From Armigeres subalbatus (Eukaryota > Arthropoda > Insecta > Diptera > Culicidae): a DNA stretch of 64,000 nucleotides. The notes under the pieces were generated by a model. That model worked only from the letters and a program-made list of their open reading frames with translations, made no database searches and was not told where the DNA came from. The DNA lies in NCBI RefSeq assembly GCF_024139115.2, contig NC_085140.1, positions 424,103,781 to 424,167,780 of the forward strand, in the 5' to 3' direction. Of the stretch, positions 45,270 to 55,735 are shown in pieces (the first letter of the stretch is position 1; each line of letters starts with the position of its first letter). The translations under genes and the position numbers were made by a program.

Positions 45270-45675
45270 CTCCTAGCAGTGATTGTGCCTTTCTCGTGCA
45301 TTATAAAACAACCCAATCAAACAATCAAATGCAATATCGGAAAATTCGTTGAAATGCTGAATAATTTGTGATATTAATTTTAAAATCACTGAGTAAAGTA
45401 TTATTAGCGCGCGCGTTTTATGCGAGCTTTTTTAGGGCCGATGCCCACGTAGCGGTTTTCCAACGCTGAGTGTACGCGGCGTCAAAAATACGCGGGTGTG
45501 CATCGGGAAAAAGCGGTAACGCAGCGTCGCCGCGCCGATGCACATCTGCGTTATTTGACCGCTGCGTGCACGTGGCGTTGAAAAAACGCTACGAGGGCAT
45601 CGAGCCTTAGTATACCAGAAAGCTGCAGAAACGTTATGGCGTTATGCATCGTAACTTGCATGCAATCAAAGCGGA
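45270..45675 (-). repeat. Dispersed repeat split by a Harbinger-type MITE
   Basis: The two ends (45270-45360 and 45620-45675) are reverse complements of adjoining parts of 32740-32905. The middle holds the 45435-45606 MITE and additional sequence. Confidence 0.6.
45435..45606. mobile_element. PIF/Harbinger-type MITE, 172 bp, TSD TTA
   Basis: Left GGGCCGATGCCCACGTAGCG and right, reverse complemented, GGCTCGATGCCCTCGTAGCG are inverted termini, flanked by TTA on both sides (45432-45434, 45607-45609). It is much more GC- and CpG-rich than its surroundings. TWA duplications with G-rich ends are the Harbinger signature. Confidence 0.8.
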
Positions 45676-45774
45676 TTTTATCACCATGTGTTTTTATTTA
45701 TGCAAAAATCAAAATCCCTGAAAAAATATTTTAAGCTCTTTTAGTGGAATGTATCCAACCGTCTAAACGAGTTA

Positions 45775-45906
45775 AGTACTCTCCATTTGATTCCACCAAT
45801 TATTTTCGGTATCTCTGCAGATAGGTATTTCGACCACACAGTTGTGGTCGAAATACGTATCTGCAGAGATACCAAAAATAATTGGTGGAATTAAATGGAG
45901 AGTACT
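45775..45906. repeat. Near-perfect 132-bp palindrome
   Basis: The arms meet at 45840/45841. The left starts AGTACTCTCCATTTGATTCC and the right ends GGAATTAAATGGAGAGTACT. Only a few mismatches occur, and the central spacer is about 4 bases (ACCACACAGTTGTGGT). It is probably a hairpin MITE. Confidence 0.9.
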
Positions 45907-46064
45907 ATGAGGTGTAAAGTAGCCTTAATTCTAGAATAATTTTCCAAGAAATTTCTGAAAATTTTCAAAGCAATTTTTTCCGAATTTTTGAAGTAGTTTC
46001 TGGAGAAATTTTCGGAGTAACTCCCTGGGGAACTTAAAAATTTTAGGCAGTTTCTGAGGCAATT

Positions 46065-46240
46065 TCTGATAAAGGTAGCCTCAAATTTCGGAGATTTCGT
46101 GCGCGAATTTTTTCTCATGTATTTTTACATATGCGATGTTTTCGGGATTCGGGCACGGAAAATCAAAACCCCGCCCCATTTAAAATGCACGGGAACCAAA
46201 ATCTGGCAGAAAATTTTCCCAAGGTGTGAAGCTACCTTAA
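46065..46240 (+). repeat. Dispersed repeat, inverted relative to 52085-52225
   Basis: AAGGTAGCCTCAAATTT, CGATGTTTTCGGGATTCGGG and CAGAAAATTTTCCCAAGG recur in reverse complement at 52085-52225. In both cases the block lies next to a GGAATTYC array. Confidence 0.6.
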
Positions 46241-46702
46241 GCAACATCTGGAACATTTTTTTATTGAGTTGCTAGAGGTATTTCCACAGGATGTTATAAA
46301 GGATTTTCTGAGACAATTCCTGAGGGAAGTTCATAAGCAACGTCTGTAATATTTCCAATGTAATTCCTGGATAAATTTTCATTGGAGAATATAGAAATTT
46401 TCTAGGAAAGAATTCCTGGAAGAACTGTGGAAGGGATTTTTCTTTCGAAATTCCTTCACGATTTCTTTTACGATTCCTTCACGAAGCTCCTGGAAAGGAA
46501 TCGAAGAAGAGATTTCCGAAGGAATATGCAGATGAATTTCTTAAATACATTCCAGAAATTTATTTTAAAATTCCTCTAGAGGAAATTTTACAAGAATTCC
46601 GAGAGGAATGTAATCGAGAAATATTTTAACGAATTGTTTAAAAAAAATCTAAGATTTCTGAAACATTGCATTGCGTAGGCAAGAGCACGCAACTCATGTT
46701 CA

Positions 46703-47222
46703 GTTCAATCAAAGTTAATTGCCTATATTTCGGCGATTCAGTCGGGTCTGAGCTTGACGACCGACTGGCAAATAGCTCACACAACCTCACTTGATCAGTA
46801 CAGTTGCTGATGAAGAATGTGTGTAGCCGCCAGACATTCTAAATACTCACGCTCCTCTAATGTGAACGTGTACTATACACATGTGGAAGTGTTGGCTTGA
46901 CTAATGGAATGCGAGTGATTTGATTATGCGTCCAATTCGGGAATCTGGAGCTCATTCAGTAGCCGCTAGGTTGCAAAGGCCGACGGTGGTCTTTCGTAGC
47001 TTAATGGGTTAAAGCACCAGTCTAGCGTACTGTAAGGTCGTGGGTTCGAGTCCCACCGAAAGGAAGGTGGTTACAATACAAAGTGGTTCCAATGCATTTT
47101 TCAAATCATTATCTTCCACATAATGTACATATTCACATATGAGTTTTCATAACATTGTAAATTAATGTCAAGTCGGATGGCCTAATCCCCGAAATATAGG
47201 CAATTAACTTTGATTGAATTGT
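46703..47222. mobile_element. TIR element, ~515 bp, with internal tRNA-like sequence
   Basis: Left TTCAATCAAAGTTAATTGCC (46703) is the reverse complement of the right end (GGCAATTAACTTTGATTGAA), and the identity extends through TATATTTCGG, about 34 bp in all. The interior includes a tRNA-Ala-like segment (46988-47064). No TSD was resolved. Confidence 0.7.
46988..47064 (+). repeat. tRNA-Ala(AGC)-like sequence inside a TIR element
   Basis: From GTCTTTCGTAGCTTAATGGG to CACCGAAAG the segment can form a T arm (GTGGG TTCGAGT CCCAC), an anticodon stem CAGT/ACTG with 7-base loop CTAGCGT (anticodon AGC), a short D stem (CTT/AAG) and six acceptor pairs (CTTTCG/CGAAAG). One acceptor and one anticodon pair are mismatched. 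It is likely a pseudo-tRNA or SINE head, and a working tRNA cannot be excluded. Confidence 0.45.
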
Positions 47223-47460
47223 TTTGTGGATTCTATTGAACGTAAGCGTTTTCCTCCAAAACTAATTCCTTTACCTGATAGAGGAAAGCTTATTTTGTCG
47301 GATATATACCGTGGCTTTATCAATAACAGGGTGCTACTCATCTGTAAAAACAAAATTCCCTGATTTTTCCAGGTTGTTTTCATTATTTTCATTGGTGGCC
47401 TCACAAAAACAATGTTGTAAATTACTTAGGAAATTCCTCCAGGCATTCCTTCGCAAGTTT

Positions 47461-47853
47461 TTTTTAGCATTAGCATTGTTACGGTGTAATTCGTAGATTG
47501 GACACTAGTGATACTTATGTTTTACTTTTGAGATTCTTATCTAGATTGCTATCAGAAATCAAGAAGGGGAGTTATCCTTGATTCCAGTCTTAAACAAAAA
47601 TAACAAAAGCATGAGGACTACTACTCCTGGCCACGCCCATCTTCACCGTAACTAGGGAGAGGAAGGAAGTGTTGATGTAGTACTTACTTAACGAGAGACC
47701 ACCGACTTAGCGACTCTCTCATAAGTACCACGGAGTTGGATAATGAGGAAGATAATCGTTGGGTCAGGATTTGCCTGTAGCTGGCAATGTAACCGTGATA
47801 GATCTTACCCCGTAACACACCACGTAAAGGTGTCTACCCAGCATTACGGGAAA
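47461..47853 (-). mobile_element. Retroposon insertion with 22-bp TSD
   Basis: The direct repeat CAGGCATTCCTTCGCAAGTT, extended by C at 5' and T at 3', occurs at 47439-47460 and 47854-47875 and exactly brackets 393 bp. On the minus strand the insert ends GCTAATGCTAAAAA, a short A-rich/AATGCT tail, which suggests LINE-type target-primed insertion. The interior (CTCCTGGCCACGCCCATCTT, TAACTAGGGAGAGGAAGG) belongs to an unidentified family. Confidence 0.8.
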
Positions 47854-47965
47854 CCAGGCATTCCTTCGCAAGTTTACCCAGAAATTGCTTCAGCCATTCA
47901 ATCAAAACTCCTTCAGGAATCACATAGGAAATTCCTCCAAGTATTCCTTTAAACTTTTCTCCATT

Positions 47966-48136
47966 ACACTTAAATTATTTTGGAGACCTCGGCAAAATTT
48001 TTGCCGAGATTCCAACAGCCGATCTCGGTAATATTTTTTACTGAAACTCGGTAATTCCTTTACCGAAATTTTGTCAATACCAATGTATCGGCTGTCGGAT
48101 TCTCGGCAATCGGTAAACTTAGAATTTTAAGTGTGT
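47966..48136. mobile_element. MITE with CCGAGATCTCGG motifs, copy A
   Basis: Left ACACTTAAATTATTTTGG and right (reverse complemented) ACACACTTAAAATTCTAAG are inverted ends. The body has CCTCGGCAAAATTTTTGCCG, CTCGGTAATTCCTTTACCG and GATTCTCGGCAATCGGTAAA. Copy B is at 53179-53437. Confidence 0.75.
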
Positions 48137-50530
48137 CCATCAGAAAATGCTCCTTGCTTCAGAACTGCCTCCAGCATTTAATTTGAAAATTTCTTTGCTA
48201 AAATTTTAGAAAACATCTCAAGGAATTGTTCCGGAAATACCTTTAGAGATGCATTTGGCGATTCCTTTACATTTTTTTCGACTTCCTTTAAATGTTTGTT
48301 CGAAAATGTCTTGTGAAAATCCCTCGGAAATACCTTTATAAAATACTTTGCCGATTTCTTCAGATATTCTTCTGATTTTTTTTAGGATTTTCTTTGGAAA
48401 TTTGGTTAAGGATTCTTTCGGATTTTTTTTAGAATTTTATTTATTCTGGTTTTTTAAGAAACTTAAGAAAACTTCTTAAGGAAATGTTCGGGAAATATGT
48501 TTGGGAATTTCTTCAGGAAATCCTTCAGAACTTCTTACGAAAACTCCTTCAAGAAATGTGTTGACGCAAAAATATGAGATTGCAGGATCCATGACGTTAG
48601 GCATAATACCTTCTTTATATCGTGGGCTGTTTTTGGGGCATTTTATGCTTAACATCCTTTATGCCTAACGTCCTTATACCTGTTCGCGGCTATTCGGCCA
48701 TTCTTTCAAGAATTCCTCTAGCAAAAATCCTTCACAAATCTTTTTACAAATCGGAAATTTCTTAAAGAAATCGTACAAAAACTCTTCCAGAAATTCGCTT
48801 TGAAATTCCTCCGGGAATTCTTTTCGGTTTTTATCTTGGAAATTCCTCCAGAAATAATTTACGAAATTGCTAATCTTTCTTATGGACGCTCTTTTAGTGA
48901 TTTCTTTGAAAAATTCCTTGGAAAACTGATCCCGAAATTTCTTTGGAAGTTCCTCCAGGAATTTCTATGAAAAATCCTAACTAATTTAGTATTTTTAAAA
49001 GTACTCCTAAAGAATTTCCGAGATAATACTCAAAAGAATTTACACAGCAGTCCCTCATTGATTTCCCGAATAAATTCCTATATTTCACCAAGAATAGCTT
49101 CGGAAAATATCCAGGAATTCTTTTGAAGATGGCAAAACGTTTTTTACGGAACAACGATCCATTAACGTTCACTACATTTTCAATAGATTTGATTGGTATA
49201 TTTATTCAAATATTTTTAAGGATTTTTTTCCATCTTTTGAGAGAATTTCACTCATTATCACCGGGTATTGAAATTTCCCGAATTACCTATGTCAGGAATT
49301 CCCTGATAATTCCAGGTATTTTCCAGGTAGGGAGAAATTTCCTGATAATTCCAGGTTTTCCAGGTTTTTTTCAGGTAGTAGACACCCTGAATAAATGCTT
49401 GCTCTAGCAGGAATTCCCCTTCCAATGTTTGTCTACAGTATAAGTTACGCCCAAATCGCAGATCGATCCCGAATTTAAAAAAAAATCCTAGAGAAATCTA
49501 CAAAGGAATTCTTAAAAGAATTTATGAAAAATTCCATGGAAGAACTTCCGGAGGAATATCTGAAGGAATTCCCGAAAGAATATCAGAATATTTTTAGAGA
49601 AATTTAAGAACTCCTTGAGGAATTTCCTTAAAAAATCTTGAGAGTGAGTGAAAGTAAATAAACGTCATGTTGATAAAATTCTGATGAAATTATTGAATAA
49701 ATTTCCGAAGAAATGCCTGGAGGAATTTCCTACGGAATTCCTGAAAATATTCCTTTGAAAGTTTATGAAGGAATTTTCGACGGAATTCCCGGAAAAAATC
49801 CAAAGGAATTTCTAGAATAATTTTCGAAAGAATACCTGGAAGAATTCCAAAAGGATTTTTTGGAGGAATTTCCGAAGAAAAACTTTAAGGAACTTCCGAA
49901 GGAATTCCTGAATTGAACACCCGATGGGAGTCCTGGAGTAATATCCAAAGGATTTTTGGGAGTGACATTCGAAGGAATTTCAGTAGGAGGTTCTGGAATA
50001 ATTATCGAACTTACTTGACTAGAATTTTCGAAGGAATTCTGAATGGAATCCGACAAGGACAAGATTTTCGGGAGGCATGCCCGATCCCTGGAACAACTTC
50101 CGAAGGAATTTCAGTAGGAATTTCCAATGGAATTTCTGGAAGAACTTTAGAAAAAAATTGAAAGGATTTTCTGTAGGAACTCATAAGGAAATTTCCGAAT
50201 GATATTTTGGTAAATAATTTCCTATGGAAATTCTGGAAGAATTTTTGGAGGAATTTTCGAAGGAATTTCCTGAATCCTGAGTAACTTTCGAAAAGATTCC
50301 TGGAGGAGTTTCAGAGGCAATATCTGAGGTAAATTTAAAAGAAAACATCTGAAGGAATATTCGAATGAATTTCGGAAGGAATTTTCGAAGCAATTTTAGG
50401 AGGAATTTCCTATGGAATTTTCTTAATTTCCGTGGCAATTCCTGAAGGAAGTTCGCAAGCAACATCTGAAGTCTGGATGGAAATTGAAAAGGAAGTTCCA
50501 AACGGAAAATCTAGAGGAATTTCCCTAAAA

Positions 50531-52084
50531 TATCCAGGATGCAGCGATATCCAAAATCATTAATTTTTTCAGAGTAATAGGACGAGGCCAAAGGTGCCGT
50601 TTGAACGAGATGGCGCCACAACATTTGTGGTAAAATGAATTTTCTTGTATGGACAAATCACCCGTTCTCACTAACTACGCAACGCAGCAATATGTGACCT
50701 AGGTAGAAAAGCTACAAATATTTTTTAGATTTTTGATACCCTTGTTGCATTTTGCATATCTAAACAATAAATAAGATCTGATTACAGCTCCATACTAAAC
50801 TCAAGCGGTTTACTACAAATTCTTTATGACTGCTCTCCATCTAGAGTTTACAAAAGTAACATCCATAACTTACGCCATTCAACAACAGTTGTTGCTGTAT
50901 ATACAAAATCACATTGATATAAATACGCAGCATTGCCACCTCTCGTCTAATAGTGTCAATATCGCAATTTATACCAGCAGGGGTACTAGTGTTGTTGAAA
51001 TGATTTGAAAGGGCCTCAAGCGGAATTTTAGATAGAATGCCACTGGTCTCGTCTTATTGTCAAGTCAAGACATCGCTCATTGAATTGATCGATTCTCCCT
51101 CAAATAACAGTTTTTACTACTAACGTCAAATCATAAATGTATCAATTACGCCAAAAAAACTGGTGCCCAACTATGTTGCATCAGAACTCTGACACCGACT
51201 GTGATGAGAATCGCCTTCAATTTAAAAAAATAAATCCACTTAGACCAGATTCGTACCAGTAATGTCGTGAATGAGAGGCCTTAATTAAGACCTCGAATCT
51301 ACAAGCGTTTCGCGTTATGCGTTGCGCTAAAAGTGCGCGTAAAATGTAGCTGTTTTTCACCTGACCTTCATTGAAATTTGAGTGATTTTCCCTAAGTCCA
51401 AATCGTCTACACTCGGACAGCACTGATGATGATAATGCTCTACTGTGATATTATAGACTTTTGTAGTATACTCGCAAATAGGCATCATAGAACAAACTGC
51501 TATCGACAAACGTATACCCAAGGCGTAAGAAAGAGACAGCAAAGCGTGCGATGCTGGTTTGTTTTATGAGCGTTGTTCAGTAAAGCTTGACTTCCACCAC
51601 TAGGTTCGCTAGTGTTTCGAAAACATGGAAGCACCACATTCTCCGGCAAAGATGCCTATATGTTATGTGATATCCGTGTCATTTGTTGTCTTTCTGCTTC
51701 ATTTCTTCATTTTAGATATTTCACAAACTTAATGTGAGGCCTCTTTAGATTGAGGTACCGCTATTTATACCCTTCGAGAAATGGCCTCTACCAACTCTCA
51801 AAGGCACGCCTTTTAATCAGTTTCGGCTTCAACAACGGTACTGAAGCTCAAACATATTTTTGCTTTTCCGAATTCGTTTTTGTACAGAGATCTGATCTCA
51901 TTGCGTTTGGCATTTCGGAATCTCACCTTTACACGAAGCTCTAATCAGTCAGAAGGTTCAGCAAATCCACCAAATGTGTATCCGCTTCTTTCCTAATTAA
52001 TCAGCAGGAGCTTGGAGCTTGGAGTCGAAACCAGTCTAAGATTGAGTTACGTTTTATAATTTACTCCATTGACTCCATCCAAAA
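50531..52084. other. No supported gene
   Basis: Sequence of mixed composition between the two repeat arrays. No domain-bearing ORF, RNA or repeat was recognised. Confidence 0.35.
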
Positions 52085-52225
52085 AAAATTTCCGGGAAAT
52101 TTTTCTGCCGGATTTTAGGCCCCGTATATTTTAAATGGGGCCGGGATTTTGAATTTTCGTTCCCAAATCCCGAAAATATATGTAAAAATCTTCGGATCAA
52201 ATTCCCGAGGCTACCTTTATCCTAG
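52085..52225 (-). repeat. Dispersed repeat, inverse of 46065-46240
   Basis: TTTTCTGCCGG, TTTAAATGGGG and AATCCCGAAAATATATG correspond to the reverse complement of the 46065-46240 block and again adjoin a GGAATTYC array. Confidence 0.6.
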
Positions 52226-52229
52226 AACT

Positions 52230-53165
52230 TCCTTCTGAAATTCCTAATCTTTCAATAGTCCAACATGGAAAACTTAACAACGTTTCCTCCGGAAGTTCCT
52301 GCAGGAATTTACTTGAAGTTTCCTTCAGAAATTCCCCCGCAAGTTTCATCCTTACATGTTCCTTGAGGAAATCCTCCGAAAAATCCTTGAGGGATTCCTC
52401 CGGAAGTTCCTTCAGGGATTCCTCCGGAAGTTCCTTCAGGAATTCTTTCGGGAGTTCCTCAAGTAATTCCTCCGGAAGATCCTTCAGGGATTCCTCTGGA
52501 AGTTCCTCCAGAAATTTCTCCGGAATTTCCTCCAGGAACTCCTCTATTAATTCCTCAAGAAATTTCTTCGAAAAACTTCCTGCTTCCTGGAGGAACTTCC
52601 GTAGGAATTTTTGTGTTAGCTTCCGTTTAAACCCGTAAAGGAACTTCCGGGGGGAATTCCTGGAAAATTTTGCGGAGGATTTCTTTGAAGAACTTCCGGT
52701 AGAACTCCTCCTTCCGGAAGAGTTCGTCCACTTTCGGAGGAATTCCTCAAAGAACTTCCAGACTCCAGAAGAATTCCTCAAGAATCTTCCGGGGAAATTG
52801 CTCAATTGCTCCGGGGGCATTTATGTACGAAACTTGCGGAGCAATTCCTGAAGGAAACTTCGAGTAAGTTCTTGTATTCCAGAAGGATTTTCTGGAGGAG
52901 TTTTTGCAGGAATTTCCAAATTAATCCAGCAACTTCCAGAGAAAATCCTGGAACAGCATTCAAAGATATTCCTAGAATATGGCGGAATTCCTAAAATATA
53001 TCGCCAATGAATGCATACAAGAGTTCAAGAAAGAATTCCTCGAATAATTGCTGAAGTGATTTCTGGCAGAATTACAGAAGAAAATTCTGAAACGCGCAAA
53101 GGAGTTTTAGGAAGAATTTCAAAAGAAATTCTGGATATTATTTAAAAAATAATTCTGTTCGGTAT
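52230..53165. repeat. GGAATTYC array with in-frame 24-bp periodicity
   Basis: Around 52370-52570 the unit is about 24 bp (TTCCGGAAGTTCCTTCAGGG plus ATTCC). On the minus strand this leaves a 207-codon ATG frame (52820-52197) with an ELPEESLK-type octapeptide repeat. I treat it as repeat DNA and not a gene, because the flanking array is of the same kind. Confidence 0.7.
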
Positions 53166-53178
53166 CCCTTAAATATAC

Positions 53179-53437
53179 ACACTCAAATTATTTTGTATAC
53201 CTCGGCAAAAATTTTACCGAGATTCCAACAGCCGAGATCTCGGTAATATTTTTTACTGAAATTCGTTAATTCCTTTACCGAAATTTCGTCTCTATTTTGC
53301 CGAAATTCGTTTTTTTGCCGAGATCTCGGTAACGATTACCGATGACTCGGTAAATTTTACCGAAATTCGTCGAAATTATTACCAATATCCCGGCTGTTGG
53401 ATTCTCGGTAATCGGTAAACTTAGATTTTAAGCGTGT
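53179..53437. mobile_element. MITE with CCGAGATCTCGG motifs, copy B
   Basis: Left ACACTCAAATTATTTTG and right, reverse complemented, ACACGCTTAAAATCTAAG bound 259 bp rich in GCCGAGATCTCGGTAA motifs. It is longer than copy A (47966-48136) because of additional internal ACCGAAATTCG units. Confidence 0.75.
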
Positions 53438-53765
53438 ACTTTTCTGTCAATTCTAAACGGATTTTGTGAACGGGTTTTAAGGGCAATTCCATAAACTAAT
53501 TCCATCCACCAACCTAATTTAGAACACAATCTGTGAGGAAAACCCTGAATAAAATTCTGAATAACGTTTTATAACTGAATCAAGACAACAGTACCGGATT
53601 AACATCATTTAAAACTATACAATAACAAATATAACAAAATTCCCGAAAAAAGAATTTCAAAGCGCATTTTATTTGAACATACGGACAGTTTGTTGTTTCC
53701 CTTCTGCTTTGTTTATTCCGCCCAGTCCCACCCACCCGCATGGTTTTGACAGCAGCTACGTAGTC

Positions 53766-53788
53766 TAGTATCGTACGTACGTACGTAG
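53766..53788. repeat. (ACGT)n microsatellite
   Basis: About five tandem ACGT units inside a short self-complementary stretch. Confidence 0.8.
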
Positions 53789-53829
53789 TATCTTTTCAGC
53801 TTGTATGTTGCAACACCTTTGGACTTGAT

Positions 53830-53950
53830 TGTATTTCAATCCGCCAACGTGGCTTCTACGACGATGCTTGTGGCGTTATCAAGGAACTTAGATTCTTCAT
53901 TGCACATATGACAGGACGCACCTGAATCAATAATCCACTGAAAAGCTCTA
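53830..53950 (-). pseudogene. Ty1/copia gag-pol protease fragment
   Basis: On the minus strand translation gives RAFQWIIDSGASCHMCNEES, followed by KFLDNATSIV. The block W-x-x-D-S-G-A-S/T-x-H-x-C is the aspartic protease active site of Ty1/copia retrotransposons, with the catalytic Asp in DSGAS. Only about 40 codons remain. Upstream and downstream give no gag knuckle, integrase or RT that I can see, and no LTRs flank it, so this is an isolated relic. Confidence 0.8.
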
Positions 53951-55268
53951 GGTTGTTTTTTTTTTTCAGGAGGTCTTTACTTTGTAGCCGCATATTTTAT
54001 CACTATGCTAAAGAAGGGCCTTGTCAAAAAATGTTCTACTTCCAGATTTGATAAGAGTACAGCGAAATACGTCTGGTCTGAATGAACAATAACATTGAAG
54101 GTTTCGTGCAATACTGGCGACACTCAAAATTTTTGGTTTTTGACATTTTGATATCTAAGCGGGCAAAGGATGGAATCGGTATAAAGTTGCACCTGACAAA
54201 AACCCAGGTCGAAATTCACAATACATCAAATGTTATGCGTACATATTTCAAAATTTGACGATTTTTTTAAAAATTCACAAAATAATCATGAATTTGTTGT
54301 TTTTTTTTTATTTCTTTGCTGAAACAGACAAAAATAATCTATTTGCATCAACACATGCAGATGCGTAAAATTCCAAATAATTACAAAAATAAAGAAGTTT
54401 CTTATAGCGAAAAATTGAAAAAATCGTTTCTGAAAATTTGCTAATTTGGTTGCTTCTTCATCTAATTTACTGGCGATATCTTAGGGCAATTTATATTCAT
54501 ATGGGAATTTAAAAGGGAATATTAAAAAAATGCGTTTGGCCCTCCTGCAACTTTCATGACGCATTCTAATCTACAACGGTTTTGAATTCATTTTGAGTTG
54601 AAATCAATACATAATGATCTGTCGAAAGATAACTACGTTTTACAGGAATGATGAAGATTTTTCAAAATACAACGAGTAGATACGTCGTATATCAGTTCTT
54701 ATTATAGCCTACTCGTGGAACGGCGTGTGACAGTAATCGCATATTCCTCTGAAAGCGAAATGTGCATGTAAACACGTTCCAAACAGAGAGCTGCTACTCT
54801 GTGCGTCTTCTGCCATGAAGAATTTAAATACATTCGTAAATATTTTCGACGGAGAAACACACCAGGAATAACTCTCGTCCAAACGAATAGGAAGACAATG
54901 TGGGAGTCATGTGGCTATTATTATCGAAGTTCAACACGTCTGGCACATGACTGCTGGCGCAGTTTCCATGCATCGTTATGTTTATGCTTACCTTCCTGTT
55001 AATCACGACGCGCAGAAATGACCACCGTCAGTTTAAGGTCGTGCAAATGAATTTATTTCCTTTTTATTTACAGCCTATCATGTTTAAATACTAATATATC
55101 TTGAAGCTATTTTTTTTGTCATAAGATGAAATTGAATTATAATTTTCCAAAGTGATATAATTTCAAAAAACACTGTTAGGTACTCAGTTTTACAATAATT
55201 TAAAAACTGAATATTTTTACCTCTCAAAAAAAAAGTGCACAGTCGAATAAAAGCAAAAGTTCACTCAC
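53951..55268. other. No supported exon; possible intron of the 55269-55735 gene
   Basis: AT-rich. A good donor-like AGGAAG|GTAAGC lies on the minus strand at ~54990, but every acceptor I tried upstream of it meets a stop in the required phase. Confidence 0.3.
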
Positions 55269-55735
55269 CCGCTGTTTGTGACGCCGGAATTTTTTGAAAG
55301 AGCATCCAAAAATATCACTTCTTTTAGATCCGGTGGTTCCTCGAGTTTCGCCGGTTTGTCCAACAAAATATCCTTCTTTCGGGATGCGCTAGTCCTTCGA
55401 GCACTTGTCTTTCCAAGACCAGCAGCACTCTTTTTTCTAGCACCGTCACTTTTGAACTTTGGCTGATCACTCTTTTTCACAAAACCACCCTTCAAAACAC
55501 TTTCACTCTCCCATCCCTGGGACTCCTTGCCATCTGGCGCCACTTTTTTCTGCGCCTTTCTTCCGCCAACCAAATCATCCGGATGCTGTTCTCGTTTGTA
55601 AAGATGCGATGAATGATACTGTTGCTGCTGTTGTTCCCGCTGTTCATCACTGTTTTCCAATGGTCTCGTCGTCTCCGAAGCCACCGACATGAACAGAAGG
55701 CCACTGGAATGAAAGAATAGAAGACCGCCGTACAT
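55269..55735 (-). CDS. Coding exon of an unidentified protein, Lys/Ser-rich
   Basis: The ATG at 55735 opens MYGGLLFFHSSGLLFMSVAS, a possible signal peptide, followed by a poly-Gln run (EQREQQQQQ) and a basic, Ser/Lys-rich segment with SARRTSASRKKD, then EEPPDLKEVIFLDAL. The frame ends at a strong donor, GCGG|GTGAGTG (GT at 55268-55267), after 155 codons plus two bases. Alternatively a good acceptor (CTATTCTTTCATTCCAG) at 55705-55704 would make 55703-55269 an internal exon of exactly 145 codons. Codon use and composition are unlike the repeats around. No family recognised; downstream exons not found. It is the best host-gene candidate in the window. Confidence 0.5.

Larger units (their letters stand above)
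45925..50530. repeat. Degenerate GGAATTYC-rich array with inserted elements
   Basis: Most of this 4.6 kb consists of imperfect 12-24 bp repeats such as GAAGGAATTTCCGGAGGAAT and TTCCTCCAGGAATTCCTTC, switching strand sense several times. Inserted elements at 46703-47222, 47461-47853 and 47966-48136 interrupt it. Repeat-derived ORFs (for example 49763-50062 and 50181-50501 on the minus strand) are not called as genes. Confidence 0.75.

Noticed and set aside
46988..47064. Functional tRNA-Ala gene
   Set aside because: One acceptor and one anticodon pair are mismatched, the D stem is weak and the sequence sits inside a TIR element. I keep it as tRNA-like only.
54824..55006. Second exon of the 55269-55735 gene ending at a donor near 54990
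   Set aside because: All candidate acceptors between 55010 and 55260 lead to a stop in the phase needed by the first exon.
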